Origin: Pseudomonas putida
GTDB taxonomy: Bacteria; Pseudomonadota; Gammaproteobacteria; Pseudomonadales; Pseudomonadaceae
Direction of reading: 5' to 3'
DNA: 64,000 bases
Assembly: GCF_002025705.1 (NCBI RefSeq)
Contig: NZ_CP018846.1
Span: 4,455,501 to 4,519,500, forward strand
Positions 7,198-15,713 of the stretch are shown here, in pieces (position 1 is the first letter of the stretch; every line of letters starts with the position of its first letter). Both the position numbers and the translations under genes were made by a program. The notes under the pieces are model-generated. The model was not told the DNA's origin. It saw only the letters and a program-made list of their open reading frames with translations, and did not search any database.

Positions 7198-7487
7198 TCT
7201 GTCCTGCACCACCAGGACTGCGCATACAACACGCCGTCGATGTCCTCGACCCCGTTGATGTTAATCCCGAGCTGGGCCATGCCGTTGACTTTGGCGTCGT
7301 GCAGCCTAGGGATGATGTCGGGCCCAGGGGTCGGGTTGAACACCCAGGCCTGCGTGGCCACCCGACCCAGCGGCTCGCTGTGGTGGTCGCCGATGTGGAT
7401 GTCGGCGCGCAGGGGCTGGATCTTCCTGAGCTGATCAGAGGGGATGGCCTGGCCATTCACGCGGCGGCGGACGAGAAGAAAGTACAT
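7194..7487 (-). CDS. Hypothetical protein under a LexA box
   Basis: This 97-residue protein begins MYFLLVRRRVNGQAIPSDQLRKIQPLRADIHIGDHHSEPLGR. No transmembrane segment or known catalytic motif is visible, and I cannot name a family. The ATG lies 13 bases from a consensus SOS box (CTG-N10-CAG), which makes damage-inducible expression likely independently of phage late transcription. It is coupled to the gene at 6910-7197. Candidate roles include a DNA-damage response helper or a host-takeover factor, but there is no direct evidence. Confidence 0.75.
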   Translation of the reverse strand: MYFLLVRRRVNGQAIPSDQLRKIQPLRADIHIGDHHSEPLGRVATQAWVFNPTPGPDIIPRLHDAKVNGMAQLGININGVEDIDGVLYAQSWWCRTE

Positions 7488-7499
7488 TGGGCACCAATA

Positions 7500-7515
7500 C
7501 TGTATATCGATACAG
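7500..7515. promoter_or_regulatory. LexA (SOS) box
   Basis: CTGTATATCGATACAG is a perfect CTG-N10-CAG palindrome of the form bound by gamma-proteobacterial LexA. It lies 13 bp upstream of the start of the leftward two-gene operon at 7487, where a bound repressor would cover the promoter. Confidence 0.85.
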
Positions 7516-7562
7516 TATCGTATATCCCAGATCGCACTGACAGCAATAGCCGGTCGGCAGCA

Positions 7563-7787
7563 TCAATGGAGAGGCGGGAGCTCCTGGCCGCGGGCTTTGG
7601 CCACCACCCGCATCTGGTAATCGCAGACCACTTGGAATAGCGACTCGGCCAGCAGGTGCAGCCGCTCGATCTCCTCAGCGGGCTTCCCTTCATCCTGCGC
7701 CTGGTGATACGCCCGCATGGCATCCAGAGCCTCCTTCAACAGGGGTTCTCCCGCCTCAATCATCCCGATGAAGGTGCGCTTCTCCAT
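7563..7787 (-). CDS. Small helical phage protein
   Basis: The 74-residue protein (MEKRTFIGMIEAGEPLLKEALDAMRAYHQAQDEGKPAEEIERLHLLAESLFQ, ending GQELPPLH) is predicted to be almost entirely helical and soluble. I recognise no family. It sits between the spanin and moron genes and the SOS operon at the left end of the prophage, so it may be expressed late. The start is preceded by a GGAG-like site (GGAGCAGGTA, minus strand). Confidence 0.65.
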   Translation of the reverse strand: MEKRTFIGMIEAGEPLLKEALDAMRAYHQAQDEGKPAEEIERLHLLAESLFQVVCDYQMRVVAKARGQELPPLH

Positions 7788-7799
7788 TACCTGCTCCGA

Positions 7800-8000
7800 T
7801 CAGTTGATCAGCGCATTATAGGACCTCTCGCAGAGCTGGCCCGCTATTCGGGCTTGGTCATAAGCTTTCGCCAGCTCTCCCGCTCGAGCATCAGCCCGGT
7901 CGCGCAGTCCGGAGAGCCGATGGCGACGTAGCACAGATCTGTTCAACTCAAGCAACGAGACACCTGATAACCAGAAGCACAGTAGAAAAGCGTCAATCAT
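7800..8000 (-). CDS. Small membrane-anchored protein
   Basis: This 66-residue product has one N-terminal hydrophobic segment (DAFLLCFWLSGVSLLEL) followed by a basic, helical tail (RSVLRRHRLSGLRDRADARAGELAKAYDQARIAGQL). Its ATG overlaps the upstream stop as ATGA, so it is coupled to the larger membrane protein at 7997-8800. No family is recognised. The pair may act together at the inner membrane, for example in superinfection exclusion, but this is only inferred from the arrangement. Confidence 0.55.
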   Translation of the reverse strand: MIDAFLLCFWLSGVSLLELNRSVLRRHRLSGLRDRADARAGELAKAYDQARIAGQLCERSYNALIN

Positions 8001-8800
8001 TTTGCGCTACTAGTAACCTTCTCTTCCTCTATCTTCTTTGCGAACCGCTCAATGACCCGCCGCCAGTTGCCTGGCAGAACTCCACCTGCGGCTACGATGA
8101 CGGACCTATCATCATCCTTGAAAATATACAATCCGTTTTTCAGGCGCCACACATACTTATCCTTTTCCATTTCAACGGGCTCACCAAACGCTCTCCGAAG
8201 CGAATCCTGCAAATACCCCGAGGGAACCTTACTCTCAATATTGTAGGGAGCCATATATAAAATATGCGAAATATTGCTACTATCGCTATAATTATTGTAG
8301 TAGACGACGCTGTGGAAAAACGGATGCTCAACTTTTACTGAGACAAAGTCCTGATCTTCATCCTCTTCGATTTGACTAGCAAGATAAACCTTCTTCACCT
8401 CACTTATTGACTGCCCAACCTTTACTTTATCAAAGGCGGTTGGATACGACAATCCTTCTACGAAAAGGGCTCCAAGCTTGGCCACTTCGAGCTCTCGGCT
8501 AACAATATCAAGTTTAGTCTTCGTAGCCTGCAGCTCGCCAGAGGCGGCATTCAAAGTTGAGCTCAACTCAGCTTTTTCCTTTGCGCTACTATCTATCAAA
8601 AGCTCTCGCTGTTTTGTTTCCCGGGCAAGTTGGCGACTCAACTCCGAAATCTTGAATTCACTTGTAGCTAACTGTGCGGGGAGAATGACCTCCTTGTAAA
8701 CTGCTACACTTAAAGCAATTGTACCAGCCACTGCCACTCCCGCCACATATACAGGATGATCTGAAAATCCGCGCTTTTCGCGATTAGAGCTTCCTTCCAT
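7997..8800 (-). CDS. Membrane-anchored coiled-coil protein (accessory)
   Basis: The 267-residue protein has a transmembrane helix near residues 17-35 (VYVAGVAVAGTIALSVAVY), then a long coiled coil at about 45-105 rich in K, E and L, then a globular C-terminal domain (VGQSISEVKKVYLAS, PFFHSVVYYNNYS, FGEPVEMEKDKYVWRLKNGLYIFKDDDRSVIV). The C-terminal part resembles small beta-lipoprotein folds. Base composition is clearly more AT-rich than the neighbouring phage genes, a sign of separate acquisition. It lies beyond the spanins, outside the conserved late genes, so it is a probable moron; its function is unknown. Confidence 0.75.
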   Translation of the reverse strand: MEGSSNREKRGFSDHPVYVAGVAVAGTIALSVAVYKEVILPAQLATSEFKISELSRQLARETKQRELLIDSSAKEKAELSSTLNAASGELQATKTKLDIVSRELEVAKLGALFVEGLSYPTAFDKVKVGQSISEVKKVYLASQIEEDEDQDFVSVKVEHPFFHSVVYYNNYSDSSNISHILYMAPYNIESKVPSGYLQDSLRRAFGEPVEMEKDKYVWRLKNGLYIFKDDDRSVIVAAGGVLPGNWRRVIERFAKKIEEEKVTSSAK

Positions 8801-8863
8801 GTTATTTATGACCTCATGCCCAGAGATGAACCTGAACAGCTTAACAGAGCCAATGATAAACTT

Positions 8864-9154
8864 TTACCATTGGCACGCGTTCACAACTGCAGCAAGCTGT
8901 TTTTCGTAGCCAATCCGCTGCCTGCGCTCAGCCAGAAGCGCCCGCACCTTCACCTCTAGGCTGTCGGTGTTGCGAAGACCGGCGACCGCCCAAGGCGGTA
9001 CCGCCACCTCCGGCGCCCGGCACGGCACCTGCACCGGCACCTCGACGCGAACGTATTGAACCTGTGGCGGCGCCTTGGCCGCGCACCCCGCGAGTAGCAG
9101 GCCGACCAGCAGGAATGCTTTTCGGAATGTTTTGCTGTCCATCTTGTCGTTCAA
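8864..9154 (-). CDS. Outer-membrane spanin (Rz1-like lipoprotein)
   Basis: This 96-residue protein has a lipoprotein signal ending LLLAGC (Cys 24), followed by the short, proline-containing periplasmic region APPQVQYVRVEVPVQVPC. That layout is typical of o-spanins. The C-terminus is helical. The ATG overlaps the Rz stop by four bases. With Rz it disrupts the outer membrane at the end of lysis by bridging the two membranes. Confidence 0.82.
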   Translation of the reverse strand: MNDKMDSKTFRKAFLLVGLLLAGCAAKAPPQVQYVRVEVPVQVPCRAPEVAVPPWAVAGLRNTDSLEVKVRALLAERRQRIGYEKQLAAVVNACQW

Positions 9155-9513
9155 AGGTCCAGCTCCTTATCGATGATCATGGCAGCAGCTGCGCACTGGT
9201 CGCCACCGGTGCGCTCCTGCTGAAGCCGGTTCGCCGCGGCGTAGTCGTCTTGAGCGCCGGCCTTCGCTTCTCTCATCGCCTGCTCAGCCCTGGCCTGGCG
9301 CTCGTTCGCGGCCAGGGTCAGGTCGCCTAGGGCCTTGCCCTGCTCCGTGGCCAGGCTGGCGAGGTTGTCGCGGGCTGCCTTGCAACTGGCTACCCGGTCC
9401 TGCTCGGCGTCGAGAATCGGGCGGAAGTGGCTGGTGGTGGCCCAGGTGCCCACGGTCATACCGAGCAGGATCAGCAGGCAAGCTCCGGCGGAGCGCGACA
9501 ACCAAGCACTCAT
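9151..9513 (-). CDS. Inner-membrane spanin (Rz-like)
   Basis: The product is 120 residues with an N-terminal anchor (GACLLILLGMTVGTWATTSHF) and a long periplasmic coiled-coil region (AEQDRVASCKAARDNLASLATEQGKALGDLTLAANERQARAEQAMREAK). This is the standard i-spanin layout. ATG 9513 overlaps the endolysin stop as ATGA; a further upstream start at 9540 is not needed. It partners the Rz1-like lipoprotein immediately downstream. Confidence 0.82.
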   Translation of the reverse strand: MSAWLSRSAGACLLILLGMTVGTWATTSHFRPILDAEQDRVASCKAARDNLASLATEQGKALGDLTLAANERQARAEQAMREAKAGAQDDYAAANRLQQERTGGDQCAAAAMIIDKELDL

Positions 9514-9998
9514 GCCGCCACCCCGCCGAGCCGATCCCACTGCGCCAGCAGCTTCTCCAGCTTGTGCGGATTCTGGCCGTAGACGTTACCCGGGAAGCTG
9601 GCCCAGATGTTGGAGCACTTGGCGATCGCCTGGCCTATTCGCCCGGCACGGATGTCGTCGAGCGCACGGCGCTCGCGAACCTGCTGCAGCGCGACTCGGT
9701 CCTGGTTCTCCGGGGTGAATCCGCCGGTCAGACGCAGGCTGACCTTGTAGGCATCCCAGTAGCGCTCGAGCAGCTGGTACCGGCCGGCCGCAGTGCTGGT
9801 AACCGGCTTGCCGTTGATAGGTAAGGTCAGCCGGCGCCGCGGGTGGTCGGCATAACCCTGGAACAGGCCGCCGCCGTACAGCACGTTGTAACCGGCATCG
9901 CTGCCGCTGACGGTTGATGTGCCTTCCGAGAAGGCGATCAGGTCCAGGAAGCGGAGCGCGTTGGCGCATCCGGCATGGGCTTCGGTGAGTCTGGCCAT
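9510..9998 (-). CDS. Endolysin, lambda R-type lytic transglycosylase
   Basis: The 162-residue enzyme closely follows lambda endolysin R: FLDLIAFSEGT contains the catalytic Glu25, then GYNVLYGGGLFQGYADHPRR, STAAGRYQLLERYWDAY and RCSNIWASFPGNVYGQNPHKLEKLL. It cleaves the MurNAc-GlcNAc bond in peptidoglycan, forming anhydromuramic ends, after the holin opens the inner membrane. No signal or anchor is present, so release depends on the holin. ATG 9998 has GGAG five bases upstream. Spanin genes follow with overlapping starts, as in lambda. The holin itself is 20 kb away near the terminases. Confidence 0.93.
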   Translation of the reverse strand: MARLTEAHAGCANALRFLDLIAFSEGTSTVSGSDAGYNVLYGGGLFQGYADHPRRRLTLPINGKPVTSTAAGRYQLLERYWDAYKVSLRLTGGFTPENQDRVALQQVRERRALDDIRAGRIGQAIAKCSNIWASFPGNVYGQNPHKLEKLLAQWDRLGGVAA

Positions 9999-10011
9999 GT
10001 TTTCTCCAGGC

Positions 10012-10035
10012 AAAAAAATACCGCCAGGCGGCGGT
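10012..10035 (-). terminator. Terminator between tail fibre and endolysin
   Basis: On the minus strand ACCGCC-GCCT-GGCGGT is followed by ATTTTTTT. It lies inside the late operon, so lysis gene expression should depend on antitermination (Q) or readthrough. Confidence 0.8.
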
Positions 10036-10053
10036 CGGTGGTTTCGGTGTAGG

Positions 10054-11073
10054 TCAGGCGGGCTGCTCTTCCGGCGCGCCCGTGTCGGGCTTGGCCGGCA
10101 TTTCAAGACGAACGTCGATCCAGCTGTTCAACGGCACATCCAACGGGGCTCCAGGCCCCAAGTGCATTTCACCCTCTTCATCCAGCGTCCAGCGCTGCTT
10201 GAAGAGTCGCAGGGTGATCACGCCTTGGTCATCCTGCTCGCTTTGCGTGATCCCGAGCATGCGGCCGCCATCAGGTGAGCATGGGTCTTGAATGCGCCAC
10301 CCCTCCAGAGCCAGGCCCAGGCTACCGGTGATCACGTAGACGCCGACATCGGTCCGTTCAACCGTTACGCCGCGCGCCTCGTCGTTTGTCGCGCCATAGG
10401 CGCCAGCAGGCTCGAAGGACTGCTCAAGCAGATCGCGCCGCTCGGATCGCGAAACATCGGCAACACGAAGAATTGGCGAAGCTGCAGACAAAGCACCGCC
10501 AGACCCGCGCGTGGTATTCCCGGTGTGGTAGAGCATGCACCAGGGCCCTGGGCTTCCCACTGAAGAAAAGTGCCTTACTGCGATGTATGGATTGTAAACA
10601 CCGTAAGATGGGTCTTGGACGATCTGCTGAATGTACGAGCCGCCGAGGGTATTTGTGATTACAGATCCGCCGGTACCAGCATGAGGTACACCTGCCTCTT
10701 CGCCATTGAAGCGCGAGAATCCAGGGTAATACGTCAAGTTCGGCGACCGAATTACTCCACCGCCCAGACCGCCAAGACCAAAATCTCCAACTCGCAGGAC
10801 GCTGCCTGCTGATGGGTCGTAATTTGAAGTAGTGAGAGGCGCTACAGCGGCAGTTCCCAAGCCGAGCGCAGTACGTGCGGCGGCAGGGGTGCTTCCGCCC
10901 GTCCCCCCTTTTTCAATAGGAAGAGCAGCGGGAAGAACTGCCGGGCTTCCTGACGCCCCCAGAGCAGCATACAGCTCATCGAAATTCGCGCCGATCTTCA
11001 CGTTGGCGCTGCGGGGCGTATCCCCGCCTTGCCCGGTTGGGGCGACGCCGAGGTTGATTGTCTGTTTGGCCAT
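10054..11073 (-). CDS. Side tail fibre / receptor-binding protein
   Basis: This 339-residue protein starts with a fibre attachment segment (NLGVAPTGQGGDTPRSANVKIGANFDELYAALG) shared by many Pseudomonas phage fibres. IEKGGTGGSTPAAARTALGLGTAA, a typical trimeric shaft motif, follows. The C-terminal half (about 190-330) is unlike the shaft and resembles the conserved phage fibre tail domain in which VYVITGSLGL, a glycine-containing CSPDGGRMLGIT loop and RLFKQRWTL are seen. It is likely to bind the host surface and is the last structural gene before the lysis genes. Confidence 0.8.
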   Translation of the reverse strand: MAKQTINLGVAPTGQGGDTPRSANVKIGANFDELYAALGASGSPAVLPAALPIEKGGTGGSTPAAARTALGLGTAAVAPLTTSNYDPSAGSVLRVGDFGLGGLGGGVIRSPNLTYYPGFSRFNGEEAGVPHAGTGGSVITNTLGGSYIQQIVQDPSYGVYNPYIAVRHFSSVGSPGPWCMLYHTGNTTRGSGGALSAASPILRVADVSRSERRDLLEQSFEPAGAYGATNDEARGVTVERTDVGVYVITGSLGLALEGWRIQDPCSPDGGRMLGITQSEQDDQGVITLRLFKQRWTLDEEGEMHLGPGAPLDVPLNSWIDVRLEMPAKPDTGAPEEQPA

Positions 11074-11081
11074 GTGAGGTC

Positions 11082-12137
11082 CTATAAGGGTTTCATTGGG
11101 CGGGATGCAAAGAGGGTTCTACCATTCACGCTAAGCGCGTTGATGCCGTCGAAGTTCTCGCAATACATCTGCAGCACGTCCCGCCGCCCAGGCAGAAATC
11201 CACCGTAATTTGCGCGTATCGGCTGGGTGGTTTGGATCACGTTCGTGGAAGAAAACAGCGCGTTGGCAAGAACATAGTCTGCGAAATTCCCGGTCCATCC
11301 CATTTGGGCTGGTGAGGCGTAATAACCTGCGCCCGAGATCGGCGTGCCAGCGGTATAGAAAGAGTTATTGGCCGGCTGGCTATTGAGTAGCGCCAAATTC
11401 GCCGTCGTCACAAATGTACGGTTCGCTGAGGCGTCACGTACCGAGGCTCCGTAAAGATCAGCCGGGGTGCTTGGCACCATATAGCTCGCGCAGAACCATT
11501 TAATCAGCATAGGGTACAGCGCTGTGTCCCCGTGTGCTGTTTGATTGTTGAAAGCCTTGATGCGAAAGCCCGTCCAATTTCCCGGAGAGCCCGTCACGAA
11601 GAAACTGCCAACCATCATGTAGTTGTCCGCGTTCAGAAAAATCAGCGGACGCTCATATGTGGTGATTGGTTGGGCGAAGGTGACCGTGCCATAGGTGATT
11701 TGGTTTCTGCTACCGGGCCCTTGGAAGCCAATGTTCAGAGTGCCGTTGTAACGCACAGTAAGCACTCGGTTATCCGCGTCAATCTGAGTCCTGATATTGT
11801 TATTTGTAGCCCTAATCCCGTAGCTACCGGGAGCGGCAAAAGGCTCACCACCTTGGGACAAGATCATTACCTGCCAAGTTCGCGTACCAGGCTGCCGCAG
11901 CCGCAGTTGACCAGCCGTAGCCCAAGCCGGCGGGCTGAACGTGTTGTCGCCTCCATCGTAAAGCGCATCCACCACCACAAACGATGCGGTTTGAATCTCC
12001 GGTATGGGGATGTACTGATCAAAGGCATTGTTGCCGGCAACCTGCATCATCTTCAGTGATCGGATCGGCGTGATGGTCGTGTCCAGGGTTACTGCCCCCG
12101 CCGCATCACGCGTCCGGAGCCCATAGAGATCGGCCAT
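11082..12137 (-). CDS. Tail-tip associated phage protein
   Basis: The 351-residue product starts MADLYGLRTRDAAGAVTLDTTITPIRSLKMM, a recurrent opening in proteins encoded directly after the tail-tip gene in Pseudomonas siphophages and prophages. The remainder is beta-rich with no recognised enzymatic motif (for example TPADLYGASVRDASANRTFV repeats the opening DLYG-RDA pattern, hinting at internal duplication). It shares one base with the J-like gene. It is probably part of the tail tip or a fibre; the exact role is unknown. Confidence 0.7.
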   Translation of the reverse strand: MADLYGLRTRDAAGAVTLDTTITPIRSLKMMQVAGNNAFDQYIPIPEIQTASFVVVDALYDGGDNTFSPPAWATAGQLRLRQPGTRTWQVMILSQGGEPFAAPGSYGIRATNNNIRTQIDADNRVLTVRYNGTLNIGFQGPGSRNQITYGTVTFAQPITTYERPLIFLNADNYMMVGSFFVTGSPGNWTGFRIKAFNNQTAHGDTALYPMLIKWFCASYMVPSTPADLYGASVRDASANRTFVTTANLALLNSQPANNSFYTAGTPISGAGYYASPAQMGWTGNFADYVLANALFSSTNVIQTTQPIRANYGGFLPGRRDVLQMYCENFDGINALSVNGRTLFASRPMKPL

Positions 12138-15100
12138 CAGGTAAGCCTCCCCACTGCGGTTCGCTCAGTCCCATTAGCGTCGTAGACGTATAGACCGCCA
12201 TTGTTCAGCAGCGTCGAGCCATTTGCATCTTGGCCGCGCACGGTGAACGCCCCGGTGACCAGGTTGATCTCAATGAGCGGCAAGCCCTGAGCGTTGAGAG
12301 CCTGTGACTTCAGCGTCATGCCCACGATCAGGTTCTGAATGTACGCCTGATTGATCAGTGCCGAATTGAGGTACAGCTGGCCGTTCTGGAACACGAACAG
12401 GCTCGCCTCGGGGCCATTGATGCCGTTGATGATCGCAACGCGGTCAGCAGACAGGAGGATCTCTCCGACGGAACCGTCACTACCTTGAATGATCCCGGTG
12501 GCCACCTTCTTGCCGGCGGCATTTGTCTCGGTCTTCCACGAGGAAATGGCCGATACCCTGCCATTGGCATCGACAATTGCCTGGTCGTTGCGCTGGATTG
12601 CCGACGTGTTCTGGGCCTGCTGGGCTTGCACCTGGCTGAACTGGGTCGCTGTTGCTGAGCTCAGGTCAACGACGGACTTGCTGACCTGCTGAACCAGTGC
12701 ATTGGTTTCGCCCTGACGAACCTCGACCCGGTCGGTGCGCTGCGCCTGCGCTACATCACCCTCAATTCGCGCTGACTGTTCAGTCCAAACCCCGACATAC
12801 GTCTGCTCCGAGCCAGCAAATCCCTCGTCACTACCAGCCATGGACGGGTTTACCTGGGCAAACACACCGTCGATCTTCTGGGCGTTGGCATTCACCTTGC
12901 CCTCAATGGTCTCGACGGTACCCTTCATCTGGCTCAGGCCTTGGGCCGTAGCGGCGACGCCTGTTACGGGGTCATTCACTTTCACCTGGACAGCCTGAAG
13001 GCTATCTGCCGTGGCGGTGATACGGTCGTCCTGCTCATCTATATCGACCCGGTTCTGCGCCACCTGCGCAGCCAGCCCGTTCGCAGTTCGAACCGCCTGG
13101 CCAACATCGGCCCAGTAGTTCGTGTTCGGCGGCGGCGTGTTGACCGGCACATCACCCTTGGCTTGATACAGCTTTCCGTCGTCGCCAAGCACACCCTGGT
13201 CAATGGTGTAGGTGCTCTCCGGGTTGTAGGGCATCGAGTCGGACAGGTCGCCTATCTCTTCGCGCAACTCGCCGATTCGCTCATTGACCGAACCAGGCCC
13301 ACTCCCATCTATCAGCTCGATGCGGGACTCCAGTTCTGGCCATAACTGCCCCTCCCGGATCTGGCCCTCAAGCGCCTTGAGCATGTTGGTCATGTCGGCG
13401 GAGGTGGAGACCACCACCTTCAGGAATGCACTCACCCCGTAGGCATTCTTCGACCGGATGAAGTAGGCGTAGTTGGTGGCAAAGGCCAGGCCGGTGTGGG
13501 TGAAAGACAAGCCCTGCCCCAGATACTCGCCCTGCGTGGCCTGCGGGTTGGTCGAGAAGAAGTATTCGTAGGTGCCGCCGTTCAGTCCGTGCAGCGTGTT
13601 GCCCGGGATCAGCGTGATGGTGTCGATGGTCGCCTGCACCACGCACGATTCTGGGATGGGCGGGCCATCGATGTTCACGGTGATGCTGGCCTCGCCAGAG
13701 CGGGTCAGCGGGCCGAGGGCGGCCACGCTCATCGTGTAGCTGCCAGACGGCAGGCCGGACAGCGGCAGCTGGACGGCGGTAGCCGGCAACTGTTGCGCCT
13801 GAACTGCGGTGGTGCCCTGACGCACGGTGACTGCGTAGCCGGTGACGGTGCCCGACGGAGGCGCCCAAGAAAGCACGCCCTGGACGACCTCTGCCGAATC
13901 ATCGGTCGTCCAAGTCAGATTGGTTGGACTGCCAAGGCCACCTGTCGGGAGGCTGATAAAGCCGATCGGGTTGTACGGCTGGCCCACAGCATCATCGAAG
14001 ATGGCCGGTTCATTCTGGGAGACCGACACGCTGCAGCCAGTATCAGCTGCCATCGACCAGTCAGTGACGATGAACTCACCCACGATGTTCAGGGAAGGCA
14101 GATTGACCTTCACGGATCGACCTGGCCGGCAGTTGTAGCCCACGAAGTTCATCGGAATGCTGAGTGTGCCACCAGCGCGCCGGCGCCGGAGCTCGATGTT
14201 TGCGAGACGCTGTGCCTGGTACGGATCGCTCACGTACGAAAACGCCAGAGTCTCGGCCGCCTCGCCGCCATCGGCTACGACCCACTCGGCCACGGAAACC
14301 TCGGGATAATCGGTCTCGGCCCAGGCCTGGGACGGGTCGATGAAGGTGCCGCGCACGGTGTTGAGGGCCGAATCGTTGGAAGGCTCAGTGCTACCGGTCA
14401 CGGTACCAGTGACCATATCCTCGGTGATCTCGAAGTCGTATGGCCCGTAGTAGGCTCCTACCTGCAGCATCCAGCGGCCGCCGACACGGATCAGCTTGCC
14501 ACCGCACGCAGCCTCCAGCTTTTGCATGACCTGAGTTCGGGATTCGTCGGCGCCGATCACGCAGCCTGAGTGATAACGCGGTGATGTGGTGCCGTCCGGG
14601 TTGGCGACCGACTCATCGCACACGCTGGCACTGTTGGCGAAGCTGGCGAACACGATCTCGTCATCTGGCACGCCGCATCGGTTCCGCAGGAACCAGAGGA
14701 TGTGCAGTGCCGTGTTTGCGCTGTACCCCGTCATGCCGGTGCGCGGGTCGTAGATATCCCGGCGCCCACGGATCACAAATCGAACGTCAGGGATGCCCGA
14801 CGGGTATTTCTCGGCGCTGTATTTGAACGACAGACGAACGTAGGACAGGCCTCGCCCGATCTGGGTGTCACGCCAATCCGGACAGTTGGCCTTCAGGAAG
14901 GCGTTCACCTGGGATGGGTCGACGACAAGCTCATAAGACGCATGATCGCCATAGGCCTGGACAACCTCCTCACCGAGATAGATGTCCTCCAGACCATCAA
15001 TAGCTCCTTCAGCGAGCACGTAGACCATGTGCAGCCATTCACCATCGGTCTGGCCACCGGCTTGCTCCTGCCCCCAGGCCAGCACTCCGCCCGTGCTCAC

Positions 15101-15316
15101 CAGCCCCAGCACGTAGCGGGCGGCAGCTTTCGAAGAGCGCAGGGTCTGGCTGGACGGCTCACTGGCACGCAGCGAACCGGTATCGAGCTTGTCCTGCTGC
15201 GACGAGACGTAGAACGCCAGCGCAGCACCAGCCAAGGCGCCCCAAGGACCGCCCTGGACGAAACCGATCGCGGCGCCGACGGCAACCTGGGCAACCTTCT
15301 TGACTGCTGAACTCAT
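12137..15316 (-). CDS. Central tail-tip / host specificity protein (J-like)
   Basis: This 1059-residue protein is the siphophage tail-tip protein. The N-terminus has a hydrophobic stretch (AVGAAIGFVQGGPWGALAGAALAFYV). The next 350 residues form the conserved hub region (LAEGAIDGLEDIYLGEEVV, TALHILWFLRNRCGVPDDEI). At about 490-660 are fibronectin-III-like repeats (GYAVTVRQGTTAVQAQQLPATAVQLPLSGLPSGSYTMSVAALG), and the C-terminal 300 residues are a coiled-coil region with the DUF1983-like end (VTGAFTVRGQDANGSTLLNNGGLYVYDANG). In lambda J this region contacts the receptor. It lies downstream of the tail assembly gene, as expected. Confidence 0.9.
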   Translation of the reverse strand: MSSAVKKVAQVAVGAAIGFVQGGPWGALAGAALAFYVSSQQDKLDTGSLRASEPSSQTLRSSKAAARYVLGLVSTGGVLAWGQEQAGGQTDGEWLHMVYVLAEGAIDGLEDIYLGEEVVQAYGDHASYELVVDPSQVNAFLKANCPDWRDTQIGRGLSYVRLSFKYSAEKYPSGIPDVRFVIRGRRDIYDPRTGMTGYSANTALHILWFLRNRCGVPDDEIVFASFANSASVCDESVANPDGTTSPRYHSGCVIGADESRTQVMQKLEAACGGKLIRVGGRWMLQVGAYYGPYDFEITEDMVTGTVTGSTEPSNDSALNTVRGTFIDPSQAWAETDYPEVSVAEWVVADGGEAAETLAFSYVSDPYQAQRLANIELRRRRAGGTLSIPMNFVGYNCRPGRSVKVNLPSLNIVGEFIVTDWSMAADTGCSVSVSQNEPAIFDDAVGQPYNPIGFISLPTGGLGSPTNLTWTTDDSAEVVQGVLSWAPPSGTVTGYAVTVRQGTTAVQAQQLPATAVQLPLSGLPSGSYTMSVAALGPLTRSGEASITVNIDGPPIPESCVVQATIDTITLIPGNTLHGLNGGTYEYFFSTNPQATQGEYLGQGLSFTHTGLAFATNYAYFIRSKNAYGVSAFLKVVVSTSADMTNMLKALEGQIREGQLWPELESRIELIDGSGPGSVNERIGELREEIGDLSDSMPYNPESTYTIDQGVLGDDGKLYQAKGDVPVNTPPPNTNYWADVGQAVRTANGLAAQVAQNRVDIDEQDDRITATADSLQAVQVKVNDPVTGVAATAQGLSQMKGTVETIEGKVNANAQKIDGVFAQVNPSMAGSDEGFAGSEQTYVGVWTEQSARIEGDVAQAQRTDRVEVRQGETNALVQQVSKSVVDLSSATATQFSQVQAQQAQNTSAIQRNDQAIVDANGRVSAISSWKTETNAAGKKVATGIIQGSDGSVGEILLSADRVAIINGINGPEASLFVFQNGQLYLNSALINQAYIQNLIVGMTLKSQALNAQGLPLIEINLVTGAFTVRGQDANGSTLLNNGGLYVYDANGTERTAVGRLT

Positions 15317-15711
15317 TCAACTCTCCACACCGTCAACGGCTCACACTCGATGCGGCCCACCCCGTCGGGGGATACCGACCAGAACTCATCTGCCCAGAAC
15401 ACCGCCACGCCCCGGCCATTGGGGCCGTCGTACAGCGCAATGTCGCCGCGCTGGATCAACCCAGGCTGCACCCGGGCAAAGCAGGCATCCCATGCCGCCT
15501 CCAAGGATCCGTGCAGCTTCTTCAGCAACCGCTTTGCGCCTGCCTCAGATGAGTAGTTGCCCCGGTATGCTTCAGCAGGATCCACCTCGCACACCGCCAC
15601 GGCGCAGTCGGCGGCAAACAAGCAGCAGTCGAATTCGCCCCATGAAAAAGGCCGCTCTATGGCGGCCTTGATCGTGTGGGCAAGCTGTGTCGTCCAATCG
15701 CGCTTTCGCAT
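15313..15711 (-). CDS. Tail assembly protein, NlpC/P60-like (DUF6950 type)
   Basis: The 132-residue protein contains FSWGEFDCCLFAADCAVAV, in which one of the paired cysteines would be the nucleophile of a papain-like NlpC/P60 fold, and later RGDIALYDGPNGRGVAVFW, the strand pair typical of the family. Lambda gpK relatives in this position help to assemble the tail tip or cleave peptidoglycan during entry. ATG 15711 has GAGAAG five bases upstream; a GTG at 15717 overlapping the previous stop is an alternative. The 5' part of the coding sequence contains a terminator-like hairpin (15645-15669). Confidence 0.8.
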   Translation of the reverse strand: MRKRDWTTQLAHTIKAAIERPFSWGEFDCCLFAADCAVAVCEVDPAEAYRGNYSSEAGAKRLLKKLHGSLEAAWDACFARVQPGLIQRGDIALYDGPNGRGVAVFWADEFWSVSPDGVGRIECEPLTVWRVE

Positions 15712-15713
15712 GG

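Noticed and set aside
13496..14569. Long plus-strand ORF opposite the J-like gene (357 codons)
   Set aside because: Antisense to a clear tail-tip gene; histidine/arginine/glycine-rich composition and no family features.
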